Of a stretch of DNA of 64,000 nucleotides, positions 15,784 through 24,292 are shown piece by piece (positions within the stretch are counted from its first letter, which is position 1; each line of letters begins with the position of its first letter). The position numbers were made by a program, and so were the translations under genes. The stretch covers positions 1 to 64,000 of the forward strand of contig JAFRCW010000022.1 of assembly GCA_017404145.1 (NCBI GenBank), given 5' to 3'. The notes under the pieces were generated by a model. That model ran no database searches. It saw nothing but the letters and a program-made list of their open reading frames with translations, and was not told the DNA's origin. Origin of the DNA: Ruminococcus sp. GTDB lineage: Bacteria > Bacillota > Clostridia > Oscillospirales > Acutalibacteraceae.

Positions 15784-17172
15784 ATGAAACAGACTGCTGA
15801 ACAATTCTTTGCATCCATCAACAATAAAAAAATTGCGCTGATCGGGATGGGGCGTTCTCATCTCCCGCTGATCCCGCTTTTTACGAAGTACGGCGCTCTG
15901 GTGACTGCGTGTGATAAAAGAACAGAGGAAGAGCTCGGAGAAATCGCCGAAAAAGCAAAAGCCGACGGCGCGACTCTCTCTTTGGGTGAACATTATCTCG
16001 ACGACCTTGACGTCGATATGGCGCTGCGTACTCCCGGTATGCGCTGCTACTGCGACGAGCTCAACCGCCTGAGAGAAAAGGGGATAGAGGTCGTTTCCGA
16101 GATGGAGATATTTTTTGATATCTGTCCGTGCAGGATCTTTGCCGTGACAGGCTCCGACGGAAAGACCACTACCACCACCGTGATCGCCGAAATGCTGAAA
16201 AAGCAGGGATATACCGTACATATCGGCGGCAACATCGGCAAGCCGCTGCTCCCCGAGATAGAGACGATCCTGCCCACAGACGTATGTGTAGTAGAACTAT
16301 CGTCCTTCCAGCTCATTTCGATGAAGCAAAGCCCCGACGTCGCGGTTGTTACCAATCTCCAGCCCAATCATTTGGATATCCATAAGGATATGCAGGAGTA
16401 TATCGATTCTAAACGCAACATTATTCTTTATCAGAATAATAACAGCGTATCTGTTTTGAATCGGGATAACGATATCACCCGTTCTTTTGCGGAAAATGTC
16501 AACGGAAAGCTTTTATGGTTCTCCCGCAAAGAAAAAGTCGAAAACGGCTGTTATCTGGACGGCGATACTATTATATATAAGGAAAACGGTGTTGAGAATA
16601 AGGTGCTGGACATCCGTGATATCCGTATTCCCGGTATGCATAACGTCGAGAACTATATGACCGCCATCTGCGCTGTCTGGGGCGTGGTGGATGTTGAGAA
16701 CATCGTTGAGGTCGCAAAGACCTTTGCCGGTGTGGAACACCGCGCGGAGTTTGTCAGAGAGCTCGACGGCGTCAAGTACTACAACGACTCGATCGCGTCC
16801 TCTCCGACCCGTACCGCTTCGGGTACGCTGTCGCTGTATGATTTTAAAATCATACTGATCGCGGGCGGCTATGACAAGCATCTGGATTATACAGAATTGG
16901 GCGATGTGATCTGCAAAAAGGTAAAGGCTGCCATCCTGATGGGCGCGACTGCCGATAAGATCGAGACCGCCATCAGAAATTCCAAATATTACAGTGAGAA
17001 CAATCCTGTGATCATCCGCGTGAAAAATATGGAAGAAGCGGTCAAAGCAGCGCACAAAAACGCCGAAAAAGGCGATATCGTCTCGATGTCGCCAGCGTCA
17101 GCAAGCTTTGATCTCTACAAGGATTTTGACGCTCGCGGCAAGCACTTCAAGGCGCTGGTCAACGCGTTATGA
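15784..17172 (+). CDS. murD: UDP-N-acetylmuramoyl-L-alanine:D-glutamate ligase
   Basis: This 462-residue cytoplasmic enzyme adds D-glutamate to the peptidoglycan precursor. An N-terminal Rossmann-like domain binds the UDP moiety, the central Mur ligase domain has the ATP loop GSDGKTTTTT (123-132), and 'QPNHLDIH' and 'GVEHRAEFV' lie in the middle and C-terminal domains. The C-terminal 'SPASASFDLYKDFDARG' segment is a MurD signature. It is unusual to find murD outside the dcw cluster; here it heads a small operon with a GNAT gene (4-base overlap) and a PLP enzyme gene. Promoter at 15726-15753. Confidence 0.95.
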   Translation: MKQTAEQFFASINNKKIALIGMGRSHLPLIPLFTKYGALVTACDKRTEEELGEIAEKAKADGATLSLGEHYLDDLDVDMALRTPGMRCYCDELNRLREKGIEVVSEMEIFFDICPCRIFAVTGSDGKTTTTTVIAEMLKKQGYTVHIGGNIGKPLLPEIETILPTDVCVVELSSFQLISMKQSPDVAVVTNLQPNHLDIHKDMQEYIDSKRNIILYQNNNSVSVLNRDNDITRSFAENVNGKLLWFSRKEKVENGCYLDGDTIIYKENGVENKVLDIRDIRIPGMHNVENYMTAICAVWGVVDVENIVEVAKTFAGVEHRAEFVRELDGVKYYNDSIASSPTRTASGTLSLYDFKIILIAGGYDKHLDYTELGDVICKKVKAAILMGATADKIETAIRNSKYYSENNPVIIRVKNMEEAVKAAHKNAEKGDIVSMSPASASFDLYKDFDARGKHFKALVNAL

Positions 17173-17918
17173 TACGCGAATCGGACAAAGCCGAATGGCT
17201 TTCCGTATCTTCCGATGATCCGTTCTTCACAAGAATCAGATCGCTTTTAGAATGTTATGGAACAGACTATGATTTTGTACGGTTTTATACCCAGTACATA
17301 GGGGAGAGCGCGGTGTCTTTTCTTTCCCTATTTGAGGGCAGGATGAATCTGTATCTCACAGAGGTTTCCGATATAGAAGAGATCGATGAGTTTATCCTGT
17401 TTTCCGGTTGTACCTATGTGATGTATCACGCTGATTTTGCATTGGGTTTTAATTCTGTATCAGAAATAAAAGGCGATGTTTTAGCCTATAAAACTCGCTC
17501 AAAAAATCTCTCGAAAAGCATTACGGAACCGGATATTCCATCGATCTACGAGGTGCTGAAATCCTGCGAATCCGAGGAGTTTATCGTGCCCGACTATCTG
17601 CCGTTTCTTTCCGATATGACGCATCGGAAAAACAAAGGAAAATGCACGGCGGCGGGAATCGAAAAAGACGGTGTGTTAGCCTCCTGCGCCATGGCTGTCA
17701 GTGAGACGGAGAATGCCGTCATTATCGGCGCGGTCGCTACCCGTCCCGCCTATCGCTGTCAGGGGCTTTCCCGACAGGTTGTTATTTCTTTATCAGAAAA
17801 ATACGCCGAGCAAAATAAAACCGTTTATGTGTTCAGCGCTAATAAAAAAAACACCCGATTCTATGAACATTCGGGTTTTGAAAAAATATCTAAATTTATA
17901 GAAAAACAGATAGGATAA
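17169..17918 (+). CDS. GNAT-family N-acetyltransferase
   Basis: This 249-residue protein has a C-terminal GNAT fold (about 125-247). The acetyl-CoA loop is 'ATRPAYRCQGLSRQV' (a V-x-x-x-x-R-x-x-G-x-S/A-type motif) and the end 'FYEHSGFEKISK' is the usual beta-6/beta-7 segment. The N-terminal 120 residues are not recognisable. The start overlaps the murD stop by 4 bases (ATGA), so translation is coupled. Substrate unknown; the murD context hints at a wall-related or housekeeping role but does not show it. Confidence 0.8.
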   Translation: MIRESDKAEWLSVSSDDPFFTRIRSLLECYGTDYDFVRFYTQYIGESAVSFLSLFEGRMNLYLTEVSDIEEIDEFILFSGCTYVMYHADFALGFNSVSEIKGDVLAYKTRSKNLSKSITEPDIPSIYEVLKSCESEEFIVPDYLPFLSDMTHRKNKGKCTAAGIEKDGVLASCAMAVSETENAVIIGAVATRPAYRCQGLSRQVVISLSEKYAEQNKTVYVFSANKKNTRFYEHSGFEKISKFIEKQIG

Positions 17919-17921
17919 ACA

Positions 17922-19187
17922 ATGATGAATAAACCGATTTTTGAATTTGATGAAACGATCGCAAACGCCTCAAAAGAGGCTCTTTTGCTGTGTCGGGAAC
18001 AGTTTGAAGAACTCGAACAAATCAAAGAATATCAGCAGCAAAAAATGCTCAAAGCTTTTCAGAAATATAACGTCAGCGAGGCGATGTTCGCGGGCTCGAC
18101 CGGCTACGGCTACGACGACCGCGGCAGAGATACGCTGGACAAGATATACGCCTATGTGTTTGACGCGGAGGACGCGATCGCGCGTCATAACTTTGTCAGC
18201 GGCACGCATACTCTGACGGTAGCTCTGTTCGGCGTTTTGCGTCCCGGCGATGAGATGCTTTGCGTGACCGGTACGCCCTATGATACGCTTCAGCCTGTGA
18301 TCGGTATTGCTAAATCTGCCAATATGGGTTCCCTGATGGATTTCGGCGTACAATACAGCGAGGTTGCCTTAAAAGCCGACGGCTCCGTTGATTTTGACGC
18401 TGTTGAAAAAGCTGTATCCGAAAAACAGCCTAAAATGGTTTATATCCAACGTTCCAAGGGTTATTCCCTGCGTCCGTCGTTGAGAAATGATGAGATAAAG
18501 ATGATCTGTGATATCGTCAAACGTGTATCTCCCGACAGCATCATTATGCTCGACAACTGCTACGGCGAGTTCGTAGAGTGGGAGTCGCCTCTGACGCTCG
18601 GCGTAGATTTGATGGCGGGTTCGATGATCAAGAATCCCGGCGGCGGTATCGCTCCCACCGGCGGCTATATCGCCGGCAGAGCGGATCTGGTGGAGCTTTG
18701 CTCCTACCGCTTGACGACGCCCGGGACCGGCAGAGAGCTCGGCTGTACGCTCGGCGTTCTCAGAGAAATGTATATGGGCGCGTACAACGCGCCGATTGCG
18801 GCGATCGAAGCGGTCAAGACAGCGGTATTCGCATCCGCTTTGTTTGAGATTTTGGGCTTTGACGTTGAGCCGAAATATAATGCTAAACGCGGCGATATCA
18901 TTGATGTGATCACACTGGGCAGTCCCGAGAAAATGTGCGCGTTCTGCAAAGGGATTCAGGCGGGCTCGCCGATCGATTCCTTTGTTTCGCCGACACCCGC
19001 GCCGATGCCGGGCTACGACAGCGACGTGATTATGGCGGCGGGCGCGTTTACGTTAGGTTCATCCATCGAGATTTCCGCCGACGGTCCTCTGCGTGAGCCG
19101 TTCGCTGTGTATTTACAAGGCGGTTTGACCTTTCACACCGCCAAGGTCAGCGTGATGCTTGCCGCGCAGGAAGTGAAAAAAATTTAG
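17922..19187 (+). CDS. Methionine gamma-lyase family PLP protein (YnbB-like)
   Basis: This is a 421-residue protein of the PF06838 family, often labelled 'aluminium resistance' or 'methionine gamma-lyase family'. It is a fold-type I PLP enzyme; K237 in 'GSMIKNPGGG' is the likely Schiff-base lysine and 'DNCYGEF' holds the PLP aspartate. Characteristic stretches are 'FAGSTGYGYDDRGRDTLD' and 'VSGTHTLTVALFGVLRPGDE'. The Bacillus relative ynbB lies near miaA/hfq. The true reaction is uncertain; C-S lyase activity is inferred from the family. It follows the GNAT gene by 3 bases and is the last gene of the murD operon, ended by the hairpin at 19220-19270. Confidence 0.88.
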   Translation: MMNKPIFEFDETIANASKEALLLCREQFEELEQIKEYQQQKMLKAFQKYNVSEAMFAGSTGYGYDDRGRDTLDKIYAYVFDAEDAIARHNFVSGTHTLTVALFGVLRPGDEMLCVTGTPYDTLQPVIGIAKSANMGSLMDFGVQYSEVALKADGSVDFDAVEKAVSEKQPKMVYIQRSKGYSLRPSLRNDEIKMICDIVKRVSPDSIIMLDNCYGEFVEWESPLTLGVDLMAGSMIKNPGGGIAPTGGYIAGRADLVELCSYRLTTPGTGRELGCTLGVLREMYMGAYNAPIAAIEAVKTAVFASALFEILGFDVEPKYNAKRGDIIDVITLGSPEKMCAFCKGIQAGSPIDSFVSPTPAPMPGYDSDVIMAAGAFTLGSSIEISADGPLREPFAVYLQGGLTFHTAKVSVMLAAQEVKKI

Positions 19188-19190
19188 AAT

Positions 19191-19218
19191 TCATAATTCG
19201 TAATGCATAATGAATAAC
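19191..19218. repeat. Heptamer array, unit GCATAAT-like
   Basis: Four 7-base units (TCATAAT, TCGTAAT, GCATAAT, GAATAAC) begin just after the stop codon of the PLP enzyme gene. It is inverted relative to 19315-19349. Confidence 0.75.
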
Positions 19219-19219
19219 A

Positions 19220-19270
19220 ACACCGCAGAAGCAATTTCGTTTTAGCTTCTGTGGTGTTTAAAATTTTATA
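19220..19270 (+). terminator. Terminator of the murD operon
   Basis: A 13-bp stem (19220-19232 with 19245-19257, one G-U pair) is followed by TTAAAATTTT. It sits between two inverted heptamer arrays and could also end tadA transcription from the other side. Confidence 0.75.
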
Positions 19271-19314
19271 AATGTTATCTTTTTACGATTATCAAAAAAC
19301 TGAAAATAAGAATT

Positions 19315-19349
19315 CAATTATGCATTATGCATTATGAATTGTCATTCTC
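19315..19349. repeat. Heptamer array, unit GCATTAT-like
   Basis: Units CAATTAT, GCATTAT, GCATTAT, GAATTGT. It reaches the tadA stop codon (19342-19344) and is an inverted counterpart of 19191-19218. Confidence 0.75.
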
Positions 19350-19785
19350 TCAGCTTTTTAAAAAAGCCTTTCAGTAATCTCTGACATTCTTCTTCCATGA
19401 TACCGCCCTGACATGCGGGACGAAAATTTTCTTTTAAAGAAAATAAATCCAGTACCGAACCGCAGCAGCCGTTTTTGAGATCATAAGAGCCGAAGTATAC
19501 TTTCGGGATCCTTGCGTTAACGATCGCACCCGCGCACATCGGACAGGGCTCTAAGGTAACATACAGCTCACATTCCCACAGCCGCCATCCGCCGAGCGCC
19601 TTGCACGCTTTGTCGATGGCTTCTATCTCCGCGTGACAGAGGGCATTTTTATTTTGTTCTCTGCGGTTTCTGCCTTCCGAGATGATCTCATCATTTCTGA
19701 CGACGACCGCCCCTACGGGTACTTCTCCTTCATCAAACGCCTCTTGCGCCAGTTCAAGGGCTCTTTTCATATACGCCGGATTCAT
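19342..19785 (-). CDS. tadA: tRNA-specific adenosine deaminase
   Basis: This 147-residue zinc enzyme deaminates the wobble adenosine of tRNA-Arg(ACG) to inosine. The deaminase motifs are complete: His51 and Glu53 in HAE, and Cys81 and Cys84 in PCPMC. 'NGCCGSVLDLF' in the C-terminal part is typical of TadA. The start overlaps the end of the CPBP protease gene by 4 bases, so the two are co-transcribed. The last codons run into a heptamer array. Confidence 0.93.
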   Translation of the reverse strand: MNPAYMKRALELAQEAFDEGEVPVGAVVVRNDEIISEGRNRREQNKNALCHAEIEAIDKACKALGGWRLWECELYVTLEPCPMCAGAIVNARIPKVYFGSYDLKNGCCGSVLDLFSLKENFRPACQGGIMEEECQRLLKGFFKKLRE

Positions 19786-20768
19786 TGCGTCATCTCAACT
19801 ATCACTGTATATATGATAATCATTACGGTATAGACGATCAGCGTCGGAGAGCTGCATACGGTTTTCATCTTCTCCCGGAAGGAAATACCTTTGTTGGAGT
19901 CGGGGAAGGAGAAGAAGTCCTTTTTTGTTTTGATGATCTTTCTGATGAAAATGAACGAAAGAATACATAAAACAATCATCAGAATGACGAAAATGATATT
20001 GACGGTATTCTCCGTAAGAGGCGTATTGGTTTGCAGAATATCCAGTGTGACCGAGATCCCGTTGTTGAAGAAGTGGATCAGAATACCGGGCAGCAGAGAA
20101 TTTGTCTTGAGCGCGATGAAGCCGAAGATCAGTCCTCCGCAGAACGCGAACGGGATCTGAATGATATTACCGTGCATCAATCCGAAGATAGCAGAGGATA
20201 CGATCACAGCGAGCGCGCCGGAATACTTTTTGAGCATTCCCATGACGATACCGCGAAAAGCGAATTCTTCCGCCAGCGCCGGGATAACGGCGATCGTCAG
20301 ATAGGACATAAAGATATCTCCGGTGCCTTCGATTTCTACTCCTCCGGAGTAGGAACTTGTCAGGCCAAACATCTCAAACATCCTTGAAACCGCGTCAGCC
20401 GCATAATTCGAAAGCAGTGAGAATGCGACGCCGATGACGACCAGCATCACAAGATATCCTGCGCCTATCTTTTGGAAAGGGAAGAGTTCTGCGAGAGGCT
20501 CTCTGCGGAACAGACAAAAAATAATTCCCACAAAGAAAAATGTTATCAAAGAGAACAATCCGTTGATAAGCGTCATTCCAAACGCTGTATCCATAGCGTC
20601 GGTTAGCGAATCTCCCGAAAGGAAAGAAGCGAAAACAAAGACAATCGAGAACACCAGTTCTGCGATCATAAATAAAATCATCAGCAGTCCGATGCCGTTA
20701 GAAGTACTTCTCAGGTTTCTTTTGTATTGATATTCTTCATATTCTTTTTGCGTGTAAAAATACTGCAA
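19782..20768 (-). CDS. CPBP (CAAX/Abi-type) intramembrane protease
   Basis: This 328-residue protein has about eight membrane segments. The active-site motifs of the CPBP family are present: Glu167-Glu168 and Arg172 in EEFAFRG, and His199 in FGLMHGN. Such glutamic intramembrane proteases cleave peptides or act in immunity and stress; the substrate is unknown. The start is TTG at 20768 with AAGGAG nine bases upstream, and no ATG is nearby. tadA follows with a 4-base overlap. The cytoplasmic N-terminus is Tyr/Glu/Arg-rich. Confidence 0.85.
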   Translation of the reverse strand: MQYFYTQKEYEEYQYKRNLRSTSNGIGLLMILFMIAELVFSIVFVFASFLSGDSLTDAMDTAFGMTLINGLFSLITFFFVGIIFCLFRREPLAELFPFQKIGAGYLVMLVVIGVAFSLLSNYAADAVSRMFEMFGLTSSYSGGVEIEGTGDIFMSYLTIAVIPALAEEFAFRGIVMGMLKKYSGALAVIVSSAIFGLMHGNIIQIPFAFCGGLIFGFIALKTNSLLPGILIHFFNNGISVTLDILQTNTPLTENTVNIIFVILMIVLCILSFIFIRKIIKTKKDFFSFPDSNKGISFREKMKTVCSSPTLIVYTVMIIIYTVIVEMTQ

Positions 20769-20885
20769 AACAAAATCTCCTTTTTTTTACAGGTGTTTCA
20801 ACATTATCAGCCGGATCCCGAAATAGAAACCGTACCGAAAACAGCAACTTCTAATATTGTATCACAAATTTTTCAAAAATAATTC

Positions 20886-20914
20886 TTGACAATCAATATA
20901 AATGATATTATAAT
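20886..20914 (+). promoter_or_regulatory. Sigma-A promoter of infC-rpmI-rplT
   Basis: Perfect consensus: TTGACA (20886-20891), 17-base spacer, TATAAT (20909-20914). Confidence 0.94.
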
Positions 20915-20920
20915 AGTCAC

Positions 20921-21046
20921 CGGAAAATAAAGCAAAGCAGAGGCTTTCACCTGCGTCGGTTCCGTCTGAGCGGGTCAATACTTTGAGCATAGCAGTATGC
21001 TTATCTTGTATTGTGCGCGGGCGGAGACTTCTGCCCGCTTTTGTTT
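20921..21046 (+). ncRNA. infC/L20-type regulatory leader with attenuator
   Basis: About 140 bases separate the promoter from infC, ending in a terminator hairpin (GCGGGCGG/CTGCCCGC, 21017-21024 with 21031-21038) followed by TTTTGTTTT. Firmicutes control infC-rpmI-rplT by L20 binding to such a leader and causing early termination. The folded structure is inferred by position and the terminator only. Confidence 0.75.
21017..21046 (+). terminator. Attenuator terminator before infC
   Basis: An 8-bp stem with a 6-base loop and TTTTGTTTT, 12 bases before the infC Shine-Dalgarno sequence. Confidence 0.88.
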
Positions 21047-21070
21047 TACAATTTTTTGGAGGTGCTGAAC

Positions 21071-21589
21071 ATCGGCAAGCAAGAGCTTCAGATTAATGAA
21101 GAAATCCGCGACAAGGAACTGCGCGTGATTGGTGACGACGGAACCCAGCTGGGGATTATGTCCTCGGCTCAGGCTCAGAAAATCGCAGACGATAAAAATC
21201 TTGATCTGGTGAAGATCGCTCCCAAGGCTGCGCCGCCTGTCTGTAAGATCATGGACTACGGCAAGTATCGCTTTGAACAGGCGAAGCGCGAGAAGGAGCA
21301 GAGAAAGAACCAGCATACTGTCGAAGTGAAGGAGATCAAGCTCTCTTTGAACATCGACACCCACGACTTTAACACAAAACTAAAGAACGCCTTAAAGTTC
21401 TTTGCTCACGGTGATAAGGTCAAGGTTTCTATTCGTTTTCGCGGCAGGGAAATGGGTCACGCCGAGTATGGCTACGATACCATGAAGAAGTTTTCCGACG
21501 CCTGCTCAGAGGTCGCCAACATCGAACGTCCCGCGAAGCTCGAGGGTCGTCAGATGCTGATGTTTTTAGCGCCAAAGCCCACAAAGTAA
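21071..21589 (+). CDS. infC: Translation initiation factor IF-3 (ATC start)
   Basis: This encodes 172 residues if started at ATC 21071. IF-3 binds the 30S subunit and checks start codon choice. The N-domain begins '[19 protein letters not shown]' and the C-domain holds '[19 protein letters not shown]' and '[14 protein letters not shown]', both family signatures. No ATG, GTG or TTG stands at a usable distance: GTG 21062 overlaps the Shine-Dalgarno GGAGG (21058-21062). ATC, 8 bases after it, gives the expected N-terminus. A rare start codon in infC is known elsewhere (AUU in E. coli) and lets IF-3 limit its own synthesis. It is the first gene of infC-rpmI-rplT. Confidence 0.94.
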   Translation: MGKQELQINEEIRDKELRVIGDDGTQLGIMSSAQAQKIADDKNLDLVKIAPKAAPPVCKIMDYGKYRFEQAKREKEQRKNQHTVEVKEIKLSLNIDTHDFNTKLKNALKFFAHGDKVKVSIRFRGREMGHAEYGYDTMKKFSDACSEVANIERPAKLEGRQMLMFLAPKPTK

Positions 21590-21608
21590 TTTAAAGGAGG
21601 ATATTCAT

Positions 21609-21806
21609 ATGCCTAAGATTAAAACACACAGCGGAGCAAAAAAGCGTTTCAAGCTTTCCAAGAACGGTAAGCCCATCCGCGCCCATGCTTACAAGAGCCA
21701 CATCTTAAACAAGAAGAACAGAAAGCGTAAGAGAGGTCTGAGACAGACCACAGTCGCTGACAAGACCAACGTAGCGCAGATCAAGCGTTTGATCCCCTAC
21801 AAATAA
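21609..21806 (+). CDS. rpmI: Ribosomal protein L35
   Basis: This 65-residue, highly basic protein is a component of the large ribosomal subunit. It shows the L35 signature '[19 protein letters not shown]' and ends in a basic helix ('KRLIPYK'). AAAGGAGG precedes the ATG. It lies between infC and rplT in the standard operon order. Confidence 0.98.
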   Translation: MPKIKTHSGAKKRFKLSKNGKPIRAHAYKSHILNKKNRKRKRGLRQTTVADKTNVAQIKRLIPYK

Positions 21807-21840
21807 TTGACACTCATCTTTGAAACGGAGGTAAGATATA

Positions 21841-22191
21841 ATGGCACGCATTAAAGGCGCGATGATGACTCGCAAAAGAAGAAAGAAAGTATTAAAGCTC
21901 GCAAAGGGCTACTACGGCGCAAAGTCGAAGCATTTCAAGATGGCGAAACAGGCCGTTATGAAGTCCGGCAACTACGCTTATATCGGCAGAAAGCAGAAGA
22001 AGAGAGATTTCAGAAGACTCTGGATCACCCGTATCTCCGCTGCCTGCAAAGCGAACGGCACCAACTACTCTACTTTTATGAACAACTTAAAGAAGGCAGG
22101 CGTTACCTTAAACCGCAAGATGCTCTCTGAGATCGCGATTTCCGATCCCGCCGCTTTCACCGCTCTGGTTGAGCAGACGAAAACCGCATAA
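21841..22191 (+). CDS. rplT: Ribosomal protein L20
   Basis: This 116-residue basic protein binds 23S rRNA early in assembly and, in Firmicutes, represses its own operon through the leader. The N-terminal basic arm (1-60) and '[15 protein letters not shown]' are typical. The start follows GGAGGT. It is the last gene of the operon, with a terminator at 22201-22237. Confidence 0.98.
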   Translation: MARIKGAMMTRKRRKKVLKLAKGYYGAKSKHFKMAKQAVMKSGNYAYIGRKQKKRDFRRLWITRISAACKANGTNYSTFMNNLKKAGVTLNRKMLSEIAISDPAAFTALVEQTKTA

Positions 22192-22200
22192 AAAAGCTAT

Positions 22201-22237
22201 AACTGCGTTTGGATATGATCTAAACGCAGTTCTTTAT
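22201..22237 (+). terminator. Terminator of infC-rpmI-rplT
   Basis: A perfect 10-bp stem AACTGCGTTT/AAACGCAGTT (22201-22210 with 22222-22231) is followed by CTTTATT. Confidence 0.85.
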
Positions 22238-22240
22238 TGC

Positions 22241-22267
22241 TGTAGGGGAAGGACATTGTTCCTTCAG
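22241..22267 (+). repeat. Hairpin family B, copy 8
   Basis: TGTAGGGG followed by arms GAAGGAC-ATT-GTTCCTTC; a divergent member that lacks the CCGAAA tail. It lies between rplT and the rRNA methylase gene. Confidence 0.65.
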
Positions 22268-22289
22268 ATGTATGATAATAGGATAACAT

Positions 22290-23075
22290 ATGGAACTCAT
22301 CATATCAAAAGACAACACGAAAATCAAATATGTCAAAAAGCTGATTGCTTCGTCCTCTTTTCGAAAAGAAGAAGGGCTTTTTGTTGCAGAGGGGAAAAGG
22401 CTCTGCGACGACGCTCTCAGAAGCGGCGCAGGGGTCGCGCTCGCTCTTTTCTCGGAGGATTTTTGTCAGAATCATCCCGACGATTTGGAAAGATTTCGTC
22501 ATTCGGCAGATCAAAGCTTTTTGGTCAGAAACAGCATATTTTGTGCTTTGTCGGATACAAAAACACCACAGGGAGTGCTTTTTGTCATAAAAACACTTGA
22601 CAAACCGATTGACTTTGATAAAATGAATAAGAATGGAAAAATAGCAGCTCTTGAGAGTATCAAGGACCCGTCAAACCTCGGAACGATCCTGCGGTCGGCT
22701 GAGGCTTTCGGCGTTGATCTGGTCGTTTTGTCCGATGATTGCTGTGATATTTACTCTCCTAAGGTCATCAGGGGAAGTATGGGCGCGCTGTTTCGGCAGG
22801 CGGTTTGTATCGTAGATGATCTGCCCGCTTTTATCGAACGGTTCAATCACAACGGCACTTCCTACGCCGCTGTTCTCGACAGAGATTCCGTCTCTCTCTC
22901 TGAGATTTGTTTTTCCTCTCCTTCTCTCGTCTGTATCGGCAACGAGGGCAGGGGCTTGAGCGAGAGGGTCATTTCTTCTTGTTCTGAAAAGGTATTCATC
23001 CCGATGCTCGGAGACGCGGAGTCTCTGAATGCTTCGGTCGCCGCCTCTATTCTGATGTGGGAAATGATAAAATGA
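22290..23075 (+). CDS. SpoU/TrmH-family rRNA methyltransferase
   Basis: This 261-residue enzyme carries an N-terminal substrate-binding domain (1-100, 'KDNTKIKYVKKL', 'FVAEGKRLCDDA') and a C-terminal SPOUT domain. The three TrmH motifs are present: 'DPSNLGTILRSAEAFG' (motif 1), 'IGNEGRGL' (motif 2) and 'SLNASVAASIL' (motif 3, with the deep trefoil knot). It should methylate a ribose 2'-O in rRNA; relatives next to rplT act on 23S rRNA. The stop overlaps the dprA start by 4 bases. Confidence 0.88.
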   Translation: MELIISKDNTKIKYVKKLIASSSFRKEEGLFVAEGKRLCDDALRSGAGVALALFSEDFCQNHPDDLERFRHSADQSFLVRNSIFCALSDTKTPQGVLFVIKTLDKPIDFDKMNKNGKIAALESIKDPSNLGTILRSAEAFGVDLVVLSDDCCDIYSPKVIRGSMGALFRQAVCIVDDLPAFIERFNHNGTSYAAVLDRDSVSLSEICFSSPSLVCIGNEGRGLSERVISSCSEKVFIPMLGDAESLNASVAASILMWEMIK

Positions 23076-24181
23076 CGACAGATACCAAATATTATATATG
23101 GCTGACGCAGGCGCTCGGCTACAGCAGCCCGAAGTTTAAGGCGCTGTATAAGCTCTATGACTCTATGGAAGAATTCTATCTCGGCGGCGAAGCGGAGTGG
23201 CGGCTGTCCGGCGTGCTCAGCGGAAAAGACATCGACGCGCTTTCATCGTGTGATCTGAGCGTCGCCTATGATATTCTCTCTCAGTGCAACCGTCAGGGCT
23301 ATACGGTCGTCAGCTTGGACGATCCCGCTTATCCCAAGCGTTTATTTGAGATTTTCGACCCGCCCGCGGCGCTGTATATCTGGGGCAGGCTCCCTGATTT
23401 TGAACATCTGCTTTCTATCGGGATGGTCGGCACCAGAAACGCTACCGCCTACGGCAAGACTGCCGCGCATATTCTCGCGGGAAGTCTCTCCAAAATCGGC
23501 GTTGTGATTACGTCCGGCGGCGCTGTCGGGATCGATTCCGAGTGTCACACCGGCGCATTGGAGGCGGACGGCGTGACGGTTGCGGTATTAGGCTGCGGAC
23601 TGTCTCACCGTTATCTGATGCATCAGCAAAAGATGAGAGAGGCAATCTCCCAAAGGGGCGCTGTCGTCAGCGAATACCCGCCGGAGTATCCCGCATCTAT
23701 GTTTACCTTTCCCGAGAGGAACCGTATCATCTCCGGACTTTCCAACGGTGTTGTAGTTGTTGAAGCGGGAGAGAGAAGCGGCTCTCTGATCACCGCGCGT
23801 TTGGCAGCAGAGCAAAACCGTGATGTGTTCGCCGTGATGGGGAACATCACCTCGCCCTACTCTCAGGGTACCAACCGTCTGATCAAGGACGGCGCGATCC
23901 CTGTGACAGGTTATCAGGATATTATCGACTGTTATCCGCAGTATCAGGTGACGTCCACAGAAGAAAGAATGATCGCGAAGATCCCGAAGCATCGCACCGA
24001 TATTGATGTTTCCGATAACGCAGGAAAGGTTTATTCCGTCATAACGGCAGAGCCTCAGCATATAGATGTGATAACCGAAAAAGCGGGTATTCCCGTGAAC
24101 ACGGTTCTCCAATGTATGACAGAACTGGAACTGGAAGGTTTGATTTCGGCGGACGCCGGAAGAATGTATAAACTGATATAA
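23072..24181 (+). CDS. dprA: DNA processing protein DprA
   Basis: This 369-residue protein loads RecA onto single-stranded DNA taken up in transformation. It has an N-terminal helical/SAM-like part (1-75), a Rossmann-like DprA fold ('GTRNATAYGK', 'SGGAVGIDSECHTGAL', 'RSGSLITARLAAEQNRDVFAVMG') and a C-terminal winged helix (about 305-365). The ATG at 23072 overlaps the methylase stop (ATGA), and a GTG at 23057 is less likely. No other competence genes are in the window. Confidence 0.94.
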   Translation: MTTDTKYYIWLTQALGYSSPKFKALYKLYDSMEEFYLGGEAEWRLSGVLSGKDIDALSSCDLSVAYDILSQCNRQGYTVVSLDDPAYPKRLFEIFDPPAALYIWGRLPDFEHLLSIGMVGTRNATAYGKTAAHILAGSLSKIGVVITSGGAVGIDSECHTGALEADGVTVAVLGCGLSHRYLMHQQKMREAISQRGAVVSEYPPEYPASMFTFPERNRIISGLSNGVVVVEAGERSGSLITARLAAEQNRDVFAVMGNITSPYSQGTNRLIKDGAIPVTGYQDIIDCYPQYQVTSTEERMIAKIPKHRTDIDVSDNAGKVYSVITAEPQHIDVITEKAGIPVNTVLQCMTELELEGLISADAGRMYKLI

Positions 24182-24185
24182 TATA

Positions 24186-24227
24186 TGAAAAATGAAATAT
24201 GAAGTTTGAAGAATGAAATGTGAACAA
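24186..24227. repeat. Heptamer array, unit TGAAAAA-like
   Basis: Six successive 7-base units all starting TGAA (24186, 24193, 24200, 24207, 24214, 24221), between dprA and topA. Confidence 0.8.
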
Positions 24228-24292
24228 TTACATTACTTTATGCGGAGGGTAAGTGTTTCACCCATCATTTTTCATCATCAATAGGAGGAACT

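Noticed and set aside
19782..20768. CPBP protease as a phage-defence (Abi) gene
   Set aside because: It is co-transcribed with the housekeeping tadA and no defence genes are nearby; the family has many other roles.
21011..21070. Upstream TTG start for infC
   Set aside because: It would translate through the attenuator terminator and the Shine-Dalgarno sequence and add 20 residues not found in IF-3.
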